From Beijerinckiaceae bacterium (GTDB lineage: Bacteria > Pseudomonadota > Alphaproteobacteria > Rhizobiales > Beijerinckiaceae), in contig JALOTF010000002.1 in the NCBI GenBank assembly GCA_025458025.1, positions 28,004 through 92,003 of the forward strand: 64,000 nucleotides of DNA, read 5' to 3'. The notes beneath the pieces are model-generated. The model made no database searches. It had not been told where the DNA came from and saw only the letters and a program-made list of their open reading frames with translations. The position numbers and the translations under genes were made by a program. Numbering within the stretch: the first letter of the stretch is position 1; each line of letters begins with the position of its first letter. Shown in pieces: positions 54,061-64,000 of the stretch.

Positions 54061-54067
54061 AAACGGG

Positions 54068-56953
54068 ATGGAACCCATGGACGACAAAAGCGGAATTGAT
54101 CTCTCGGCGCTTTCGGCCGGCAACACGGCCTATCTCGAAAGCCTCACCGGCGAAGAGACGCCCGGCCCTTCCTGGGCGCGCAAGAACTGGCCGCCGCAGG
54201 TCAATGGCGAGCTGATCTCGGCGCTCGATGGCAACTGGGGTGCGGTCGAGAAGGTCGTCTCGGACAAGCTCAAGGGCAAGTCGGAGGTCGCTGTCGCCAA
54301 GGGCGCGCCCGGCCTCACCGATGCCGACCTCATTCGTGCCGCGCGTGATTCCGTCCATGCGCTCATGATGATCCGCGCTTATCGCATGCGCGGCCATCTG
54401 CATGCCAACCTCGATCCGCTCGGCATGGAGCCGCGCAAGGATCACGAGGAGTTGCATCCCTCATCCTACGGCTTCACGGAAGCGGATTGGGATCGCAAGA
54501 TCTTCATCGACAACGTGCTCGGCCTTGAATTCGCGACCATCCGCGAGATGCTGGCGATCCTCCGCCGTACCTATTGCGAGACCATCGGCTACGAGTTCAT
54601 GCACATCTCCGACCCGGCGGCGAAGAGCTGGCTGCAGGAGCGCATCGAAGGTCCGGACAAGGAAATCACCTTCACCCGCGAGGGCAAGCGCGCGATCCTC
54701 AACAAGCTGGTGGAAGCCGAGGGCTTCGAGAAGTTCCTCGATGTGAAGTTCACCGGCACCAAGCGCTTCGGCCTTGATGGTGGCGAGAGCCTCATCCCGG
54801 CGCTCGAACAGATCATCAAGCGCGGCGGCAATCTCGGCGTGAAGGATATCGTGCTGGGCATGGCCCATCGCGGTCGCCTCAACGTGCTCACGCAGGTCAT
54901 GGGCAAGCCGCATCGCGCCTTGTTCCACGAGTTCAAGGGCGGCTCTTTCGCGCCCGATGACGTGGAAGGCTCGGGCGACGTGAAATACCATCTCGGCGCG
55001 TCCTCGGACCGCTCGTTTGATGGCAACAACGTCCATCTCTCGCTGACGCCGAACCCCTCGCATCTGGAAATCGTCAACCCGGTCGTGCTGGGCAAGGTGC
55101 GCGCGAAACAGGACCAGCATGGCTGCCCGCCGGATGATCGCCGCGCGGTTCTCCCGCTGCTGTTGCATGGTGATGCGGCTTTTGCGGGCCAGGGTGTCGT
55201 TGCGGAATGTCTTGGACTGTCGGGCCTCAAGGGCCACCGCACGGGCGGCTCGGTGCATTTCATCATCAACAACCAGATCGGTTTCACCACCTATCCGCGT
55301 TATTCGCGCTCCTCGCCTTACCCCTCCGACGTCGCGAAGATGGTGGAAGCGCCGATCTTCCACGTGAATGGCGATGATCCGGAAGCGGTGGTGTTCGCGG
55401 CGAAGGTCGCGACCGAATTCCGCATGAAGTTCCAGCGGCCGGTCGTGATCGACATGTGGTGCTACCGCCGCTTCGGCCATAACGAAGGCGACGAGCCGGG
55501 CTTCACCCAGCCGCTGATGTACAAGAACATCCGCGGCCACAAGTCGACGCTTGAGATGTATGCCGCGAAGCTCGTCGCCGAAGGCGTCGTGACCGATGGC
55601 GAGGTCGAGAAGATGAAGGCCGACTGGCGCCAGCGCCTCGAGGCTGAATTCGAGGCAGGGCAGGCCTACAAGCCGAACAAGGCCGATTGGCTCGATGGCA
55701 AATGGGCAGGCCTCACCTCTACCAAGGAAAGCGACGATGATCCGCGTCGCGGCCAAACCGGCATCGAGACCGAGCGCCTGAAGGAGATCGGCTACGCCAT
55801 CTCGAAGGTTCCGGATGGCTTCAATATCCACAAGACCGTGCAGCGCTTCCTCGATAATCGTCGCAAGATGATCGAGACCGGCACCGGCATCGATTGGGCC
55901 ATGGGCGAGGCGCTGGCCTTTGGCAGCCTCGTCTCCGAGGGCCATCGCGTGCGCCTCTCGGGCCAGGATTGCGAGCGCGGCACCTTCTCCCAGCGCCATT
56001 CGGTGCTGATCGACCAGGAGACGGAGGCGCGTTACACCCCGCTGAACCATGTGCAGGCGGGGCAGTCGAAATACGAGGTCATCAACTCGATGCTCTCGGA
56101 AGAGGCCGTGCTCGGCTTCGAATATGGCTACAGCCTCACGGAACCGAACGCTCTCACCTGCTGGGAAGCGCAGTTCGGTGACTTCGCCAACGGTGCGCAG
56201 GTGCTGTTCGACCAGTTCATCTCGTCGGGTGAGCGCAAATGGCTTCGTATGTCAGGCCTCGTCTGCCTGCTGCCGCATGGCTATGAAGGGCAGGGCCCGG
56301 AGCATTCGAGCGCCCGCCTCGAGCGCTTCCTGCAGCTCTGCGCGGAAGACAACATGCAGGTTGCGAACTGCACCACGCCGGCGAATTACTTCCACATCCT
56401 GCGCCGGCAGCTGAAGCGCGATTTCAGAAAGCCGCTGATCCTGATGACGCCGAAGAGCCTGCTGCGCCACAAGCGCTGCGTCTCCGACCTCGCGGATCTC
56501 GCGGGCGGCACTTCATTCCACCGCATCCTGAAGGATGACGCGGAATTCGGTCGCTCGCCCACGAAACTGAAGGCAGACGCCAAGATCCGCCGCGTCATCC
56601 TTTGCTCGGGCAAGGTTTATTTCGACCTGCTCGAAGAGCGCGAGAAGCGTGGCATCGACGATGTCTACCTGCTGCGCGTGGAACAGCTCTATCCGTTCCC
56701 GATGAAGTCGGTCGCGACCGAACTCGCCCGCTTCAAGAAGGCGGATGTGGTGTGGTGTCAGGAAGAGCCCAAGAACATGGGCAGCTGGACCTTTGTGGAG
56801 CCCTATCTCGAATGGGCGCTCCAGCAGGTCGGCGCGTCTTCCACCCGCGCCCGCTATGCCGGCCGCCCGGCGGCGGCCTCCACCGCTGTCGGCCAGATGT
56901 CCAAGCATCTCGAGCAGCTGAACGCGTTCCTCAACGACGCGTTTGCAGCCTGA
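54068..56953 (+). CDS. sucA: 2-oxoglutarate dehydrogenase E1 component
   Basis: [62 protein letters not shown]. Confidence 0.97.
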   Translation: MEPMDDKSGIDLSALSAGNTAYLESLTGEETPGPSWARKNWPPQVNGELISALDGNWGAVEKVVSDKLKGKSEVAVAKGAPGLTDADLIRAARDSVHALMMIRAYRMRGHLHANLDPLGMEPRKDHEELHPSSYGFTEADWDRKIFIDNVLGLEFATIREMLAILRRTYCETIGYEFMHISDPAAKSWLQERIEGPDKEITFTREGKRAILNKLVEAEGFEKFLDVKFTGTKRFGLDGGESLIPALEQIIKRGGNLGVKDIVLGMAHRGRLNVLTQVMGKPHRALFHEFKGGSFAPDDVEGSGDVKYHLGASSDRSFDGNNVHLSLTPNPSHLEIVNPVVLGKVRAKQDQHGCPPDDRRAVLPLLLHGDAAFAGQGVVAECLGLSGLKGHRTGGSVHFIINNQIGFTTYPRYSRSSPYPSDVAKMVEAPIFHVNGDDPEAVVFAAKVATEFRMKFQRPVVIDMWCYRRFGHNEGDEPGFTQPLMYKNIRGHKSTLEMYAAKLVAEGVVTDGEVEKMKADWRQRLEAEFEAGQAYKPNKADWLDGKWAGLTSTKESDDDPRRGQTGIETERLKEIGYAISKVPDGFNIHKTVQRFLDNRRKMIETGTGIDWAMGEALAFGSLVSEGHRVRLSGQDCERGTFSQRHSVLIDQETEARYTPLNHVQAGQSKYEVINSMLSEEAVLGFEYGYSLTEPNALTCWEAQFGDFANGAQVLFDQFISSGERKWLRMSGLVCLLPHGYEGQGPEHSSARLERFLQLCAEDNMQVANCTTPANYFHILRRQLKRDFRKPLILMTPKSLLRHKRCVSDLADLAGGTSFHRILKDDAEFGRSPTKLKADAKIRRVILCSGKVYFDLLEEREKRGIDDVYLLRVEQLYPFPMKSVATELARFKKADVVWCQEEPKNMGSWTFVEPYLEWALQQVGASSTRARYAGRPAAASTAVGQMSKHLEQLNAFLNDAFAA

Positions 56954-56988
56954 TCCTCGTTATTTCCGTTCAAGAAGGTCCTTTTCCC

Positions 56989-58191
56989 ATGAGCACCGAA
57001 ATCCGCGTTCCCACCCTCGGCGAGAGCGTCTCGGAAGCCACGATCGGCAAGTGGTTCAAGAAGCCGGGCGACGCCGTGAAGGCGGATGAGCCCTTGCTGG
57101 AACTCGAGACCGACAAGGTGACGCTTGAAGTCAACGCGCCGGCTGCCGGCACCTTGGCCGAGATCGTCGCCAAGGAAGGCGAGACCGTCGGCGTCAACGC
57201 GCTGCTCGGCTCGATTGCGGCCGGTGGCGCTGCCGCCGTCGCCGCTCCGGCTGCTGCCCCGAAGGCGGCAGCCCCGGCTGCGGCTCCCGCTCCGGCGGCC
57301 ACGACTGCCATGCCGCCCGCGCCCTCCGCTGCGAAGCTGATGGCCGAGACCGGTGTTGCGGTCGATGCCGGCTCGGGCAAGCGCGGGCAGGTGCTGAAGG
57401 AAGACGTGCTCCGCGCGCTGGCCAACCCGGCTCCGGCCGCGGCGCCTGCCGCTCCGGCGGCTCCCCGCGCGGCTTCCGCCCCGTCGGATGCCTCCCGCGA
57501 AGAGCGCGTGAAGATGTCGAAGCTGCGCCAGACCATCGCGCGCCGCCTCAAGGAAAGCCAGAACACAGCCGCGATGCTCACGACCTTCAACGAGGTCGAT
57601 ATGAGCGCCGTGATGTCCCTGCGCAACCAGTACAAGGATCTCTTCGAGAAGAAGCATGGCGTGAAGCTCGGCTTCATGAGCTTCTTCGTGAAGGCCTGCG
57701 TGCAGGCGCTGAAGGAACTGCCGGGCGTCAATGCCGAGATCGACGGCACGGACATCATCTACAAGAACTACTATCATGTCGGCATCGCCGTCGGCACGGA
57801 GAAGGGTCTTGTGGTTCCGGTGCTGCGCGATGCCGACCATCTCGGCCTCGCCGGCATCGAGAAGAGCATCGCCGATTTCGGCAAGCGCGCGCGCGATGGC
57901 CAGCTCAAGATCGAGGAGATGTCGGGCGGCACCTTCACGATCACCAATGGCGGCATCTATGGTTCGCTGATGTCGACGCCGATCCTCAATGCGCCGCAAT
58001 CGGGCATCCTCGGCATGCACAAGATCCAGGAGCGCCCGGTGGTGATCGGCGGCAAGATCGAGGTGCGCCCGATGATGTATCTCGCGCTCTCCTATGATCA
58101 CCGGATCGTCGACGGCAAGGAAGCCGTGACCTTCCTCGTCCGCGTGAAGGAGTGTCTGGAAGATCCGTCGCGCCTCGTGATGGACCTCTGA
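56989..58191 (+). CDS. sucB: 2-oxoglutarate dehydrogenase E2 (dihydrolipoyl succinyltransferase)
   Basis: Lipoyl domain [13 protein letters not shown]-rich linkers, catalytic [15 protein letters not shown]. Confidence 0.96.
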   Translation: MSTEIRVPTLGESVSEATIGKWFKKPGDAVKADEPLLELETDKVTLEVNAPAAGTLAEIVAKEGETVGVNALLGSIAAGGAAAVAAPAAAPKAAAPAAAPAPAATTAMPPAPSAAKLMAETGVAVDAGSGKRGQVLKEDVLRALANPAPAAAPAAPAAPRAASAPSDASREERVKMSKLRQTIARRLKESQNTAAMLTTFNEVDMSAVMSLRNQYKDLFEKKHGVKLGFMSFFVKACVQALKELPGVNAEIDGTDIIYKNYYHVGIAVGTEKGLVVPVLRDADHLGLAGIEKSIADFGKRARDGQLKIEEMSGGTFTITNGGIYGSLMSTPILNAPQSGILGMHKIQERPVVIGGKIEVRPMMYLALSYDHRIVDGKEAVTFLVRVKECLEDPSRLVMDL

Positions 58192-58202
58192 GGCGGCTGG
58201 CG

Positions 58203-58964
58203 ATGGGCGTTTCGTCCACAGAGAAGCCTGTCGCGCTGGTCACCGGCGGCTCGCGCGGCATTGGCCGCGCCTGTGCGCTGGGTCTCGCCGAGGATGGCTA
58301 CGACATCGTCATCAACTACGTCGGCAACAAGCAGGCGGCGAACGAGGTGGCGGCGGGTGTCGCCGCCCGCCATCGCCGGGCGCTGGTGGTGCAGGGCGAT
58401 GTGGGCTCCGAGGCCGACATGCTCCAGCTCTTCAAGGCGGTGGATGGCTTCGGCCGTCTCGCCGTTCTTGTGAACAATGCCGGCGTGGTCGATGTTGCCG
58501 CGCGCGTGGACGAAATGTCGCTCGAACGCCTGATACGGATGATGCAGATCAACGTGATCGGCTCGTTCCTCTGTGCACGCGAGGCCGTGAAGCGCATGTC
58601 GACCCGCCATGGCGGCAAAGGCGGGGCGATCATCAATATCGGATCGGTTGCAGCCATTCTCGGCGCCCCGGCCCAGTATGTCGATTATGCCGCCGCCAAG
58701 GGCGCGGTCGATTCCATGACCATCGGCCTCGGCCGCGAGGTCGCGGCCGAGGGTATCCGCGTCAATGCGGTGCGGCCCGGCCTGATCGAGACGGATATCC
58801 ATGCCTCGGGCGGTATTCCGGACCGGGTGCAAAAGCTTGCAGGGTTTGTGCCCATGCAGCGCGGCGGCACGGCGGAGGAAGTGGCGGACAGTGTTCGCTG
58901 GCTCGCTTCGCCCAAGGCGTCCTATGTGGTCGGCGCGATCATCACGGTTTCCGGCGGTCGCTGA
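58203..58964 (+). CDS. SDR family oxidoreductase (3-ketoacyl reductase-like)
   Basis: [39 protein letters not shown]. Confidence 0.92.
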   Translation: MGVSSTEKPVALVTGGSRGIGRACALGLAEDGYDIVINYVGNKQAANEVAAGVAARHRRALVVQGDVGSEADMLQLFKAVDGFGRLAVLVNNAGVVDVAARVDEMSLERLIRMMQINVIGSFLCAREAVKRMSTRHGGKGGAIINIGSVAAILGAPAQYVDYAAAKGAVDSMTIGLGREVAAEGIRVNAVRPGLIETDIHASGGIPDRVQKLAGFVPMQRGGTAEEVADSVRWLASPKASYVVGAIITVSGGR

Positions 58965-58996
58965 GGCGGCCTCCTCCAAAGCAAGGATTTTGTTCC

Positions 58997-60394
58997 ATGT
59001 CCTACGATCTCGTCGTCATTGGCACCGGCCCCGGCGGCTATGTCTGCGCCATCCGTGCGGCCCAACTCGGCCTGAAGGTGGCGGTGGTGGAAAAGCGCAA
59101 GACGCATGGCGGCACCTGCCTCAATGTCGGCTGCATCCCCTCCAAGGCGATGCTGCACGCATCCGAACTCTTCCATGAGGCCGGCCATGGCTTCGCGGCC
59201 CTCGGCATCGATGTGCCTGCGCCGAAGCTGAACCTGCCGGCCATGATGAAGCACAAGCAGGAAACGATCGACGCCAACGTTCAGGGCGTCGGCTTCCTGC
59301 TGAAGAAGAACAAGGTCGAGGCTTTCCACGGGCTCGGCACCATCCTCGCCGCTGGCAAGGTGCAGGTGAAGGCCGAGGACGGCTCCACGCAGGTGCTGGA
59401 AACGAAGAATATCGTGATCGCCACGGGCTCGGAATCCGCGAACCTGCCGAATGTCACGGTCGACGAGAAGCAGATCGTCACCTCGACCGGCGCGCTGGAA
59501 CTCTCGCAGGTTCCTGGCAAGCTGGTGGTGATCGGCGCGGGCGTGATCGGTCTGGAAATGGGCTCGGTCTGGGGTCGCCTCGGTGCCAAGGTCGAGGTCA
59601 TCGAATATCTCGATCGCATCCTGCCGGGCATGGATGGCGAGGTTGCGAAGCAGACCCAGCGCATCCTCGAGAAGCAGGGGTTCAAGTTCCATCTCGGCAA
59701 GAAGGTTACCGGTGCCAAGGCCGGCAAGGATGGCGTGACCCTCTCGGTCGAGCCTGCCGCGGGAGGGGCAGCCGAGGAGATGAAGGCCGATGTGGTGCTC
59801 GTCGCCATCGGTCGTCGCCCGAACACGGATGGCCTCGGGCTTGAGGCAGTCGGCGTGGCGATGGAGCGTGGCCGCGTAACTATCGGCCACCATTTCGAGA
59901 CCAACGTGCCGGGCATCTATGCCATCGGTGACGTGGTGCGCGGGCCGATGCTTGCCCACAAGGCCGAGGATGAGGGCGTCGCGGTGGGGGAAATCCTCGC
60001 CGGCAAGGCGGGCCATGTGAATTACGACGTGATCCCCGGCGTGGTCTACACCTTCCCGGAGGTTGCTTCGGTCGGCAAGACCGAGGAAGAACTCAAGGCC
60101 GCGAATGTGGCCTATAATGTGGGCAAGTTCCCCTTTACTGCCAATGGCCGCGCGCGTGCCAACCGCGCCACGGATGGCTTCGTGAAGGTGCTCGCCGACA
60201 AGGCGACCGACCGGGTGCTGGGCGTGCACATCATCGGCGCCGGTGCTGGCGAGATGATCCACGAGGCCGCGGTGCTGATGGAATTCGGCGGCTCGTCGGA
60301 AGACCTCGCGCGCACCTGCCACGCTCACCCGACGATGAGCGAAGCGGTGAAGGAAGCGGCGATGGCCGTGGAAAAGCGCCAGATCCATATGTGA
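58997..60394 (+). CDS. lpdA: Dihydrolipoyl dehydrogenase
   Basis: [48 protein letters not shown]. Confidence 0.97.
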   Translation: MSYDLVVIGTGPGGYVCAIRAAQLGLKVAVVEKRKTHGGTCLNVGCIPSKAMLHASELFHEAGHGFAALGIDVPAPKLNLPAMMKHKQETIDANVQGVGFLLKKNKVEAFHGLGTILAAGKVQVKAEDGSTQVLETKNIVIATGSESANLPNVTVDEKQIVTSTGALELSQVPGKLVVIGAGVIGLEMGSVWGRLGAKVEVIEYLDRILPGMDGEVAKQTQRILEKQGFKFHLGKKVTGAKAGKDGVTLSVEPAAGGAAEEMKADVVLVAIGRRPNTDGLGLEAVGVAMERGRVTIGHHFETNVPGIYAIGDVVRGPMLAHKAEDEGVAVGEILAGKAGHVNYDVIPGVVYTFPEVASVGKTEEELKAANVAYNVGKFPFTANGRARANRATDGFVKVLADKATDRVLGVHIIGAGAGEMIHEAAVLMEFGGSSEDLARTCHAHPTMSEAVKEAAMAVEKRQIHM

Positions 60395-60401
60395 TCGAAA
60401 T

Positions 60402-60424
60402 GCGGGGCCTTCGGGCCCCGCTTT
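60402..60424 (+). terminator. Terminator-like hairpin after lpdA
   Basis: GCGGGGCC-TTCG-GGCCCCGC followed by a short T stretch. Confidence 0.7.
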
Positions 60425-60469
60425 GCTATCCGGCGTGACAAGGCGGGCGCGCTTCGCCATGTTCCCGGA

Positions 60470-61429
60470 ATGAGCGTTACAGCGATTCCCCCGTCACGCC
60501 CTGCCCGCATTCCCGCGCTCGATGCCGCGCGGGGCGTCGCGATTGTCGCGATGGTGATCTACCATTTCGGCTGGAATCTCTCGTTTCTGGAGCTGATTCC
60601 GGTTGATCTCAGGGATTATCCGGCCTGGATCTGGTTCGGCCATGTCATCGCCGCGAGCTTCCTCGCGCTCGTCGGCGTCGGCCTCCTGCTGGGGCATGGC
60701 GAAGGCCTGAAGCGCGAGCGCTTCCTGCGACGCCTCGCGCTGGTGGCCGGTGCGGCGGCTCTGGTGACGGCGGGAACCTACCTCGTTTTTCCGGACCAGT
60801 TCATCTTCTTCGGCATCCTGCATCACATCGCGCTGGCGAGTGTGCTGGCTTTGCCCTTCCTGCGCCTGCCGTGGGTGATTGCGGCGGGCGCGGCGGTTGC
60901 CGTCTTCGCCTTGCCGCTGGTTTTCAAGGCGGATGCTTTCTCCGCGCCCTGGCTGGTCTGGCTGGGGCTTGGTACGCGCGTGCCTTCCACGAATGATTTC
61001 GTGCCGGTTTTCCCATGGTTCGGGTGCGTGCTCGCGGGCATCGCGTTGGCGAAGCTCTGGCCTCCGGCATCGCCTGCGGCGGAAATGCACCCCTCAGCGC
61101 CCGTGCGTGCGCTCGGCTGGATGGGCCGGAAGAGTCTGCCGATCTACCTCATCCACCAGCCGGTCCTCTATGGCGGGCTGGCCTTGCTTGCTTCCGCCAT
61201 CCTGCCGCCGGTGGATCGCGAGACGCGGGGCTTCCTCGTTTCCTGCCAAGAGCAATGCCGATCGACGGGTGGCGATGCGCTGACCTGCTCGAATTTCTGC
61301 GGCTGCGTCGCCAGCGGCCTCAAGAAAGAAGGCCTCTGGCAGCGCGTGCTGGTGGATACGCCGGATATGACGGTGAAGCTCAGGGTCGATGCGGTGACAC
61401 GCCAGTGCACCGCGCCGAAGGCGCCCTGA
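60470..61429 (+). CDS. DUF1624 / heparan-alpha-glucosaminide N-acetyltransferase-like membrane protein with Cys-rich C-terminus
   Basis: ALDAARGVAIVAMVIYHFGWNLSFLELI; PVFPWFGCVLAGIAL; GWMGRKSLPIYLIHQPVLYG. Confidence 0.85.
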   Translation: MSVTAIPPSRPARIPALDAARGVAIVAMVIYHFGWNLSFLELIPVDLRDYPAWIWFGHVIAASFLALVGVGLLLGHGEGLKRERFLRRLALVAGAAALVTAGTYLVFPDQFIFFGILHHIALASVLALPFLRLPWVIAAGAAVAVFALPLVFKADAFSAPWLVWLGLGTRVPSTNDFVPVFPWFGCVLAGIALAKLWPPASPAAEMHPSAPVRALGWMGRKSLPIYLIHQPVLYGGLALLASAILPPVDRETRGFLVSCQEQCRSTGGDALTCSNFCGCVASGLKKEGLWQRVLVDTPDMTVKLRVDAVTRQCTAPKAP

Positions 61430-61432
61430 GCC

Positions 61433-61999
61433 TTAAGAAATGAAGGGCACTGCTGTTGGCGCCCAGGTGCCGAAGCCCATCAGTACCAGAGCGCCGATGC
61501 CGAGCCCGCCTGCACACCAGACGAGCAAGCCGATGCCGGTGATGACCGCCGCCGAGGCCAGAACGATGCCGATCTGGATCAGCGCCGAGGATATTTCGAA
61601 GACTTCTGAGCGGACCTTCTGCAGATCTCGACGTTCTTCGGCGGCCTTGGCACGCACGATCAATTCCTTGCGGCCCTCATTGGTTTCAGGCTCGCTCTCG
61701 TAACGGGCGGCGGTGTCGCGCCAGCGCTTGATCTGCGCTTCGTAGGCGGCCTTCACAGCCGGGTCTGTCACGGTCGCGAGGCGGGTTTGCATGTCCTCGG
61801 CTGCGACGAGCGTCGAGGTCCGGCGGATCGTCTTCGCCTGGAAGAACGACCAGAGATTGGCCGCCTCGATGTTCTTCGCGACCGATTCCGCCTCGGCCTG
61901 CTTGTTGCCCATTTCGGAGAAGGCCAGCATGAGCGCCAGCACGGCGATCAGCAGACCGATCCTCTTGTTTCCATCCGGAATATCCGGTGCGCCCGACAT
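61433..61999 (-). CDS. DUF4337-like membrane protein
   Basis: Two or three TM segments flanking a charged middle (NLWSFFQAKTIRRTS...QIKRWRDTAARYESEPETNEGRKEL). Confidence 0.7.
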   Translation of the reverse strand: MSGAPDIPDGNKRIGLLIAVLALMLAFSEMGNKQAEAESVAKNIEAANLWSFFQAKTIRRTSTLVAAEDMQTRLATVTDPAVKAAYEAQIKRWRDTAARYESEPETNEGRKELIVRAKAAEERRDLQKVRSEVFEISSALIQIGIVLASAAVITGIGLLVWCAGGLGIGALVLMGFGTWAPTAVPFIS

Positions 62000-62083
62000 C
62001 AGCCCCTCCGTCGAATCACTGCCCCGGCAGGACGATAATCCGAACGATTCGGCGGGCAAATTCGGGAAGGCTGTTTCGCGCGA

Positions 62084-62992
62084 TCAGGCCCGGGGATGTG
62101 CGGCCTTGTAAGCGGCCATGAGGCGGGTCGTGTCCACTTCCGTGTAGATCTGGGTGGTCGAGAGCGAGGCGTGGCCGAGCAGCTCCTGAATGGTGCGCAG
62201 ATCGCCCCCGCGCGCCAGCAGATGCGTCGCGAAGGAATGGCGAAGGGCATGCGGCGTGGCGCTCTCAGGCAGGCCAAGGGCACCGCGCAGGCCCTCCATC
62301 GCGAGCTGGATGATACGCGGCGAGAGCGGCCCGCCCTTCACGCCCACGAAAAGCGGTTCATCCCCGCGCATCTTCCAAGGGCATTGCCGCAGGTAATCGT
62401 CGATGGCTGCCGCGATCTGCGGAAGGATCGGCACCTGCCGCGGCTTCCCACCCTTGCCGATGATGGTGAGCGTCGCGCCTGCTTTCGGCGCATCCTTCCG
62501 CTGAATCGAGAGCGCTTCGGAAACACGAAGGCCAGCGCCGTAAAGCAGCGCGAAAACAGCGGCATCGCGCGCGAGCACCCATGGCTCGCGTTCCTCGCCG
62601 GCGCGCGTGGCGATCACGGCCGTGGCGCGCGCATCCTGCGGGGTCAGCGGGCGGGGCAGGCCCTTCTTCACGCGTGGGCCGCGCACGGCCTTGAAGGCCG
62701 AGGCATGGCCATGCCCCTCCCGTTCGAGGTGTCGCGCGAAGGATCGCAACCCTGCGAGCTGCCGCATCAGGCTGCGGCTGCCGATGCCCTGATTTCGCCG
62801 CTCGCCCATGAAAAGACGTAGATCTGAGGGTTTCAGTGCCAGAAAATCAGCGGGTGTCGTCACATCCGCGCCGAAATAGGCGAGCACCTGCCGCACATCG
62901 CGGCCATAGGATTCCACCGTGTTCAGCGAGGCCTTGCGCTCATGGGCGAGGGAGCGCAGCCAATCCTGGAGGGCGAGTTCAATGGCGTTCAT
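62084..62992 (-). CDS. xerC: Tyrosine recombinase XerC
   Basis: SLNTVESYGRDVRQVLAYF, LLYGAGLRVSEALSI, LRHSFATHLLARGGDLRTIQELLGHASLSTTQIYTEVD; internal start in ORF 62084..63925. Confidence 0.94.
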   Translation of the reverse strand: MNAIELALQDWLRSLAHERKASLNTVESYGRDVRQVLAYFGADVTTPADFLALKPSDLRLFMGERRNQGIGSRSLMRQLAGLRSFARHLEREGHGHASAFKAVRGPRVKKGLPRPLTPQDARATAVIATRAGEEREPWVLARDAAVFALLYGAGLRVSEALSIQRKDAPKAGATLTIIGKGGKPRQVPILPQIAAAIDDYLRQCPWKMRGDEPLFVGVKGGPLSPRIIQLAMEGLRGALGLPESATPHALRHSFATHLLARGGDLRTIQELLGHASLSTTQIYTEVDTTRLMAAYKAAHPRA

Positions 62993-63091
62993 CGGCGCAT
63001 CCTCGCTGTCATGGGTTAAGAAACGGCGCATCCCGATCGCCTGCGAATCGGTGATATGCAATGTGCCAGCGCATCGACCGGAGGGGGAGGG

Positions 63092-64000
63092 ATGATCGCC
63101 GATATCGTCCTGCCGCTGGCGCTCGATGCGCCCTATTCCTACCGCGTGCCGGAGGGCATGGCGCTTCAGCCCGGCCAGACCGTGCATGTGCCCTTGGGCA
63201 CGCGCGAAACCTTCGGGCTCGTCTGGAGCGTCGATGAGAAGGCCTCGGGCGAGAACCTGAAGGCGATCCGCGCTGTCTCCGCCCTGCCGCCCTTGCCCGA
63301 CAAGCTGATGACCTTCCTCCAGCGTGTCGCGGCCTACACGCTTGCGCCGCTCGGGCTTGTGGCGCGGATGGCGATGCGCGACCCCGAGGCTGAGGCGCAT
63401 GAAGCGCCGAAATTCGGCCTGCGCGTCACCGGCACCGCCCCGCGCCGCCTCACGCCGACACGTGCCCGCGTGATGGCGGTGGCAGTTGGTGGCCTCACGC
63501 ATCGCAAGAGGGATCTCGCGGATGCCGCGGGTTGTTCCACGGGTGTCATTGATGCCCTCGTGGATGAGGGCGTGTTCGAGATCGTGCCTTTGCCGAGCCT
63601 CGCGCGGGCGGCACCGCTCGATCTGGCGTCGCGCGGGCCGGTGCTGAACGATCAGCAGCGCGAAGCGGCGGATATGCTCTCCGGCCTGGTGAAAGCGGGT
63701 GGTTTCGCGCCGGTTCTGCTGGAGGGCGTCACCGGATCGGGCAAGACGGAGGTCTATTTCGAGGCGGTCGCGGCCGCTTTGCAGGCGGGCAGGCAGGCGC
63801 TGATCCTGCTGCCGGAAATCTCGCTCACGCCGGAATTCGTCGCGCGGTTCGAGGCGCGATTCGGCGGCGCGCCGGGCCTCTGGCATTCGGGCATTGCCGC
63901 CACGCGGCGGGATCGCCTGTGGCATGCGGTTGCCGAGGGCGAGGCGAAGGTGGTGGTGGGCGCGCGCTCGGCGCTTTTCCTGCCGTTCAGTGCCCTCGGC
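63092..64000 (+). CDS. priA: Primosomal protein N' (PriA), 3'-truncated by the window edge
   Basis: MIADIVLPLALDAPYSYRVPEG, LLEGVTGSGKTEVYFEAVA, LILLPEISLTPEFV; frame open to base 64000. Confidence 0.95.
   Translation, partial: MIADIVLPLALDAPYSYRVPEGMALQPGQTVHVPLGTRETFGLVWSVDEKASGENLKAIRAVSALPPLPDKLMTFLQRVAAYTLAPLGLVARMAMRDPEAEAHEAPKFGLRVTGTAPRRLTPTRARVMAVAVGGLTHRKRDLADAAGCSTGVIDALVDEGVFEIVPLPSLARAAPLDLASRGPVLNDQQREAADMLSGLVKAGGFAPVLLEGVTGSGKTEVYFEAVAAALQAGRQALILLPEISLTPEFVARFEARFGGAPGLWHSGIAATRRDRLWHAVAEGEAKVVVGARSALFLPFSALG

Noticed and set aside
54461-56050. 529-aa minus-strand ORF
   Set aside because: Antisense to sucA; no family resemblance and R/H/A-rich composition.
58922-60460. 512-aa minus-strand ORF
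   Set aside because: Antisense to lpdA.
62084-62992. Tyrosine recombinase as phage or ICE integrase
   Set aside because: Sequence and synteny (next to priA and the lpdA region) fit housekeeping XerC.

Overview
A GC-rich alphaproteobacterial chromosome segment, probably Hyphomicrobiales (order inferred from gene content and repeat types; genus not determined). It is mostly core housekeeping genes: a YbbA/YbbP-type ABC exporter, rlmN, ggt, acnA divergent from ccmABCDG, ftsY-mtaB-dapF, ffh-rpsP-rimM-(HAD)-trmD-rplS, hmgA, hexR-like-zwf-pgl, a lone chemoreceptor, tRNA-Ala(CGC), sdhCDAB, zapE-tetR-mdh-sucC-X-sucD-cupin-sucA-sucB-SDR-lpdA, xerC and the 5' part of priA. I saw no CRISPR array, prophage, transposase or recognisable defence system. 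The most unusual items are: (1) a small A/T-rich secreted-protein gene placed precisely between sucC and sucD; (2) palindromic interspersed repeats at convergent gene ends and between rpsP and rimM, including a 50-bp element present as two inverted copies differing by one base; (3) a duplicated 3' end of the septation gene next to a palindrome; (4) candidate operators upstream of zwf (HexR-like) and hmgA (8-bp-arm palindrome); (5) an ECF sigma factor with no adjacent anti-sigma gene. All family names come from reading the translations; no database search was run.
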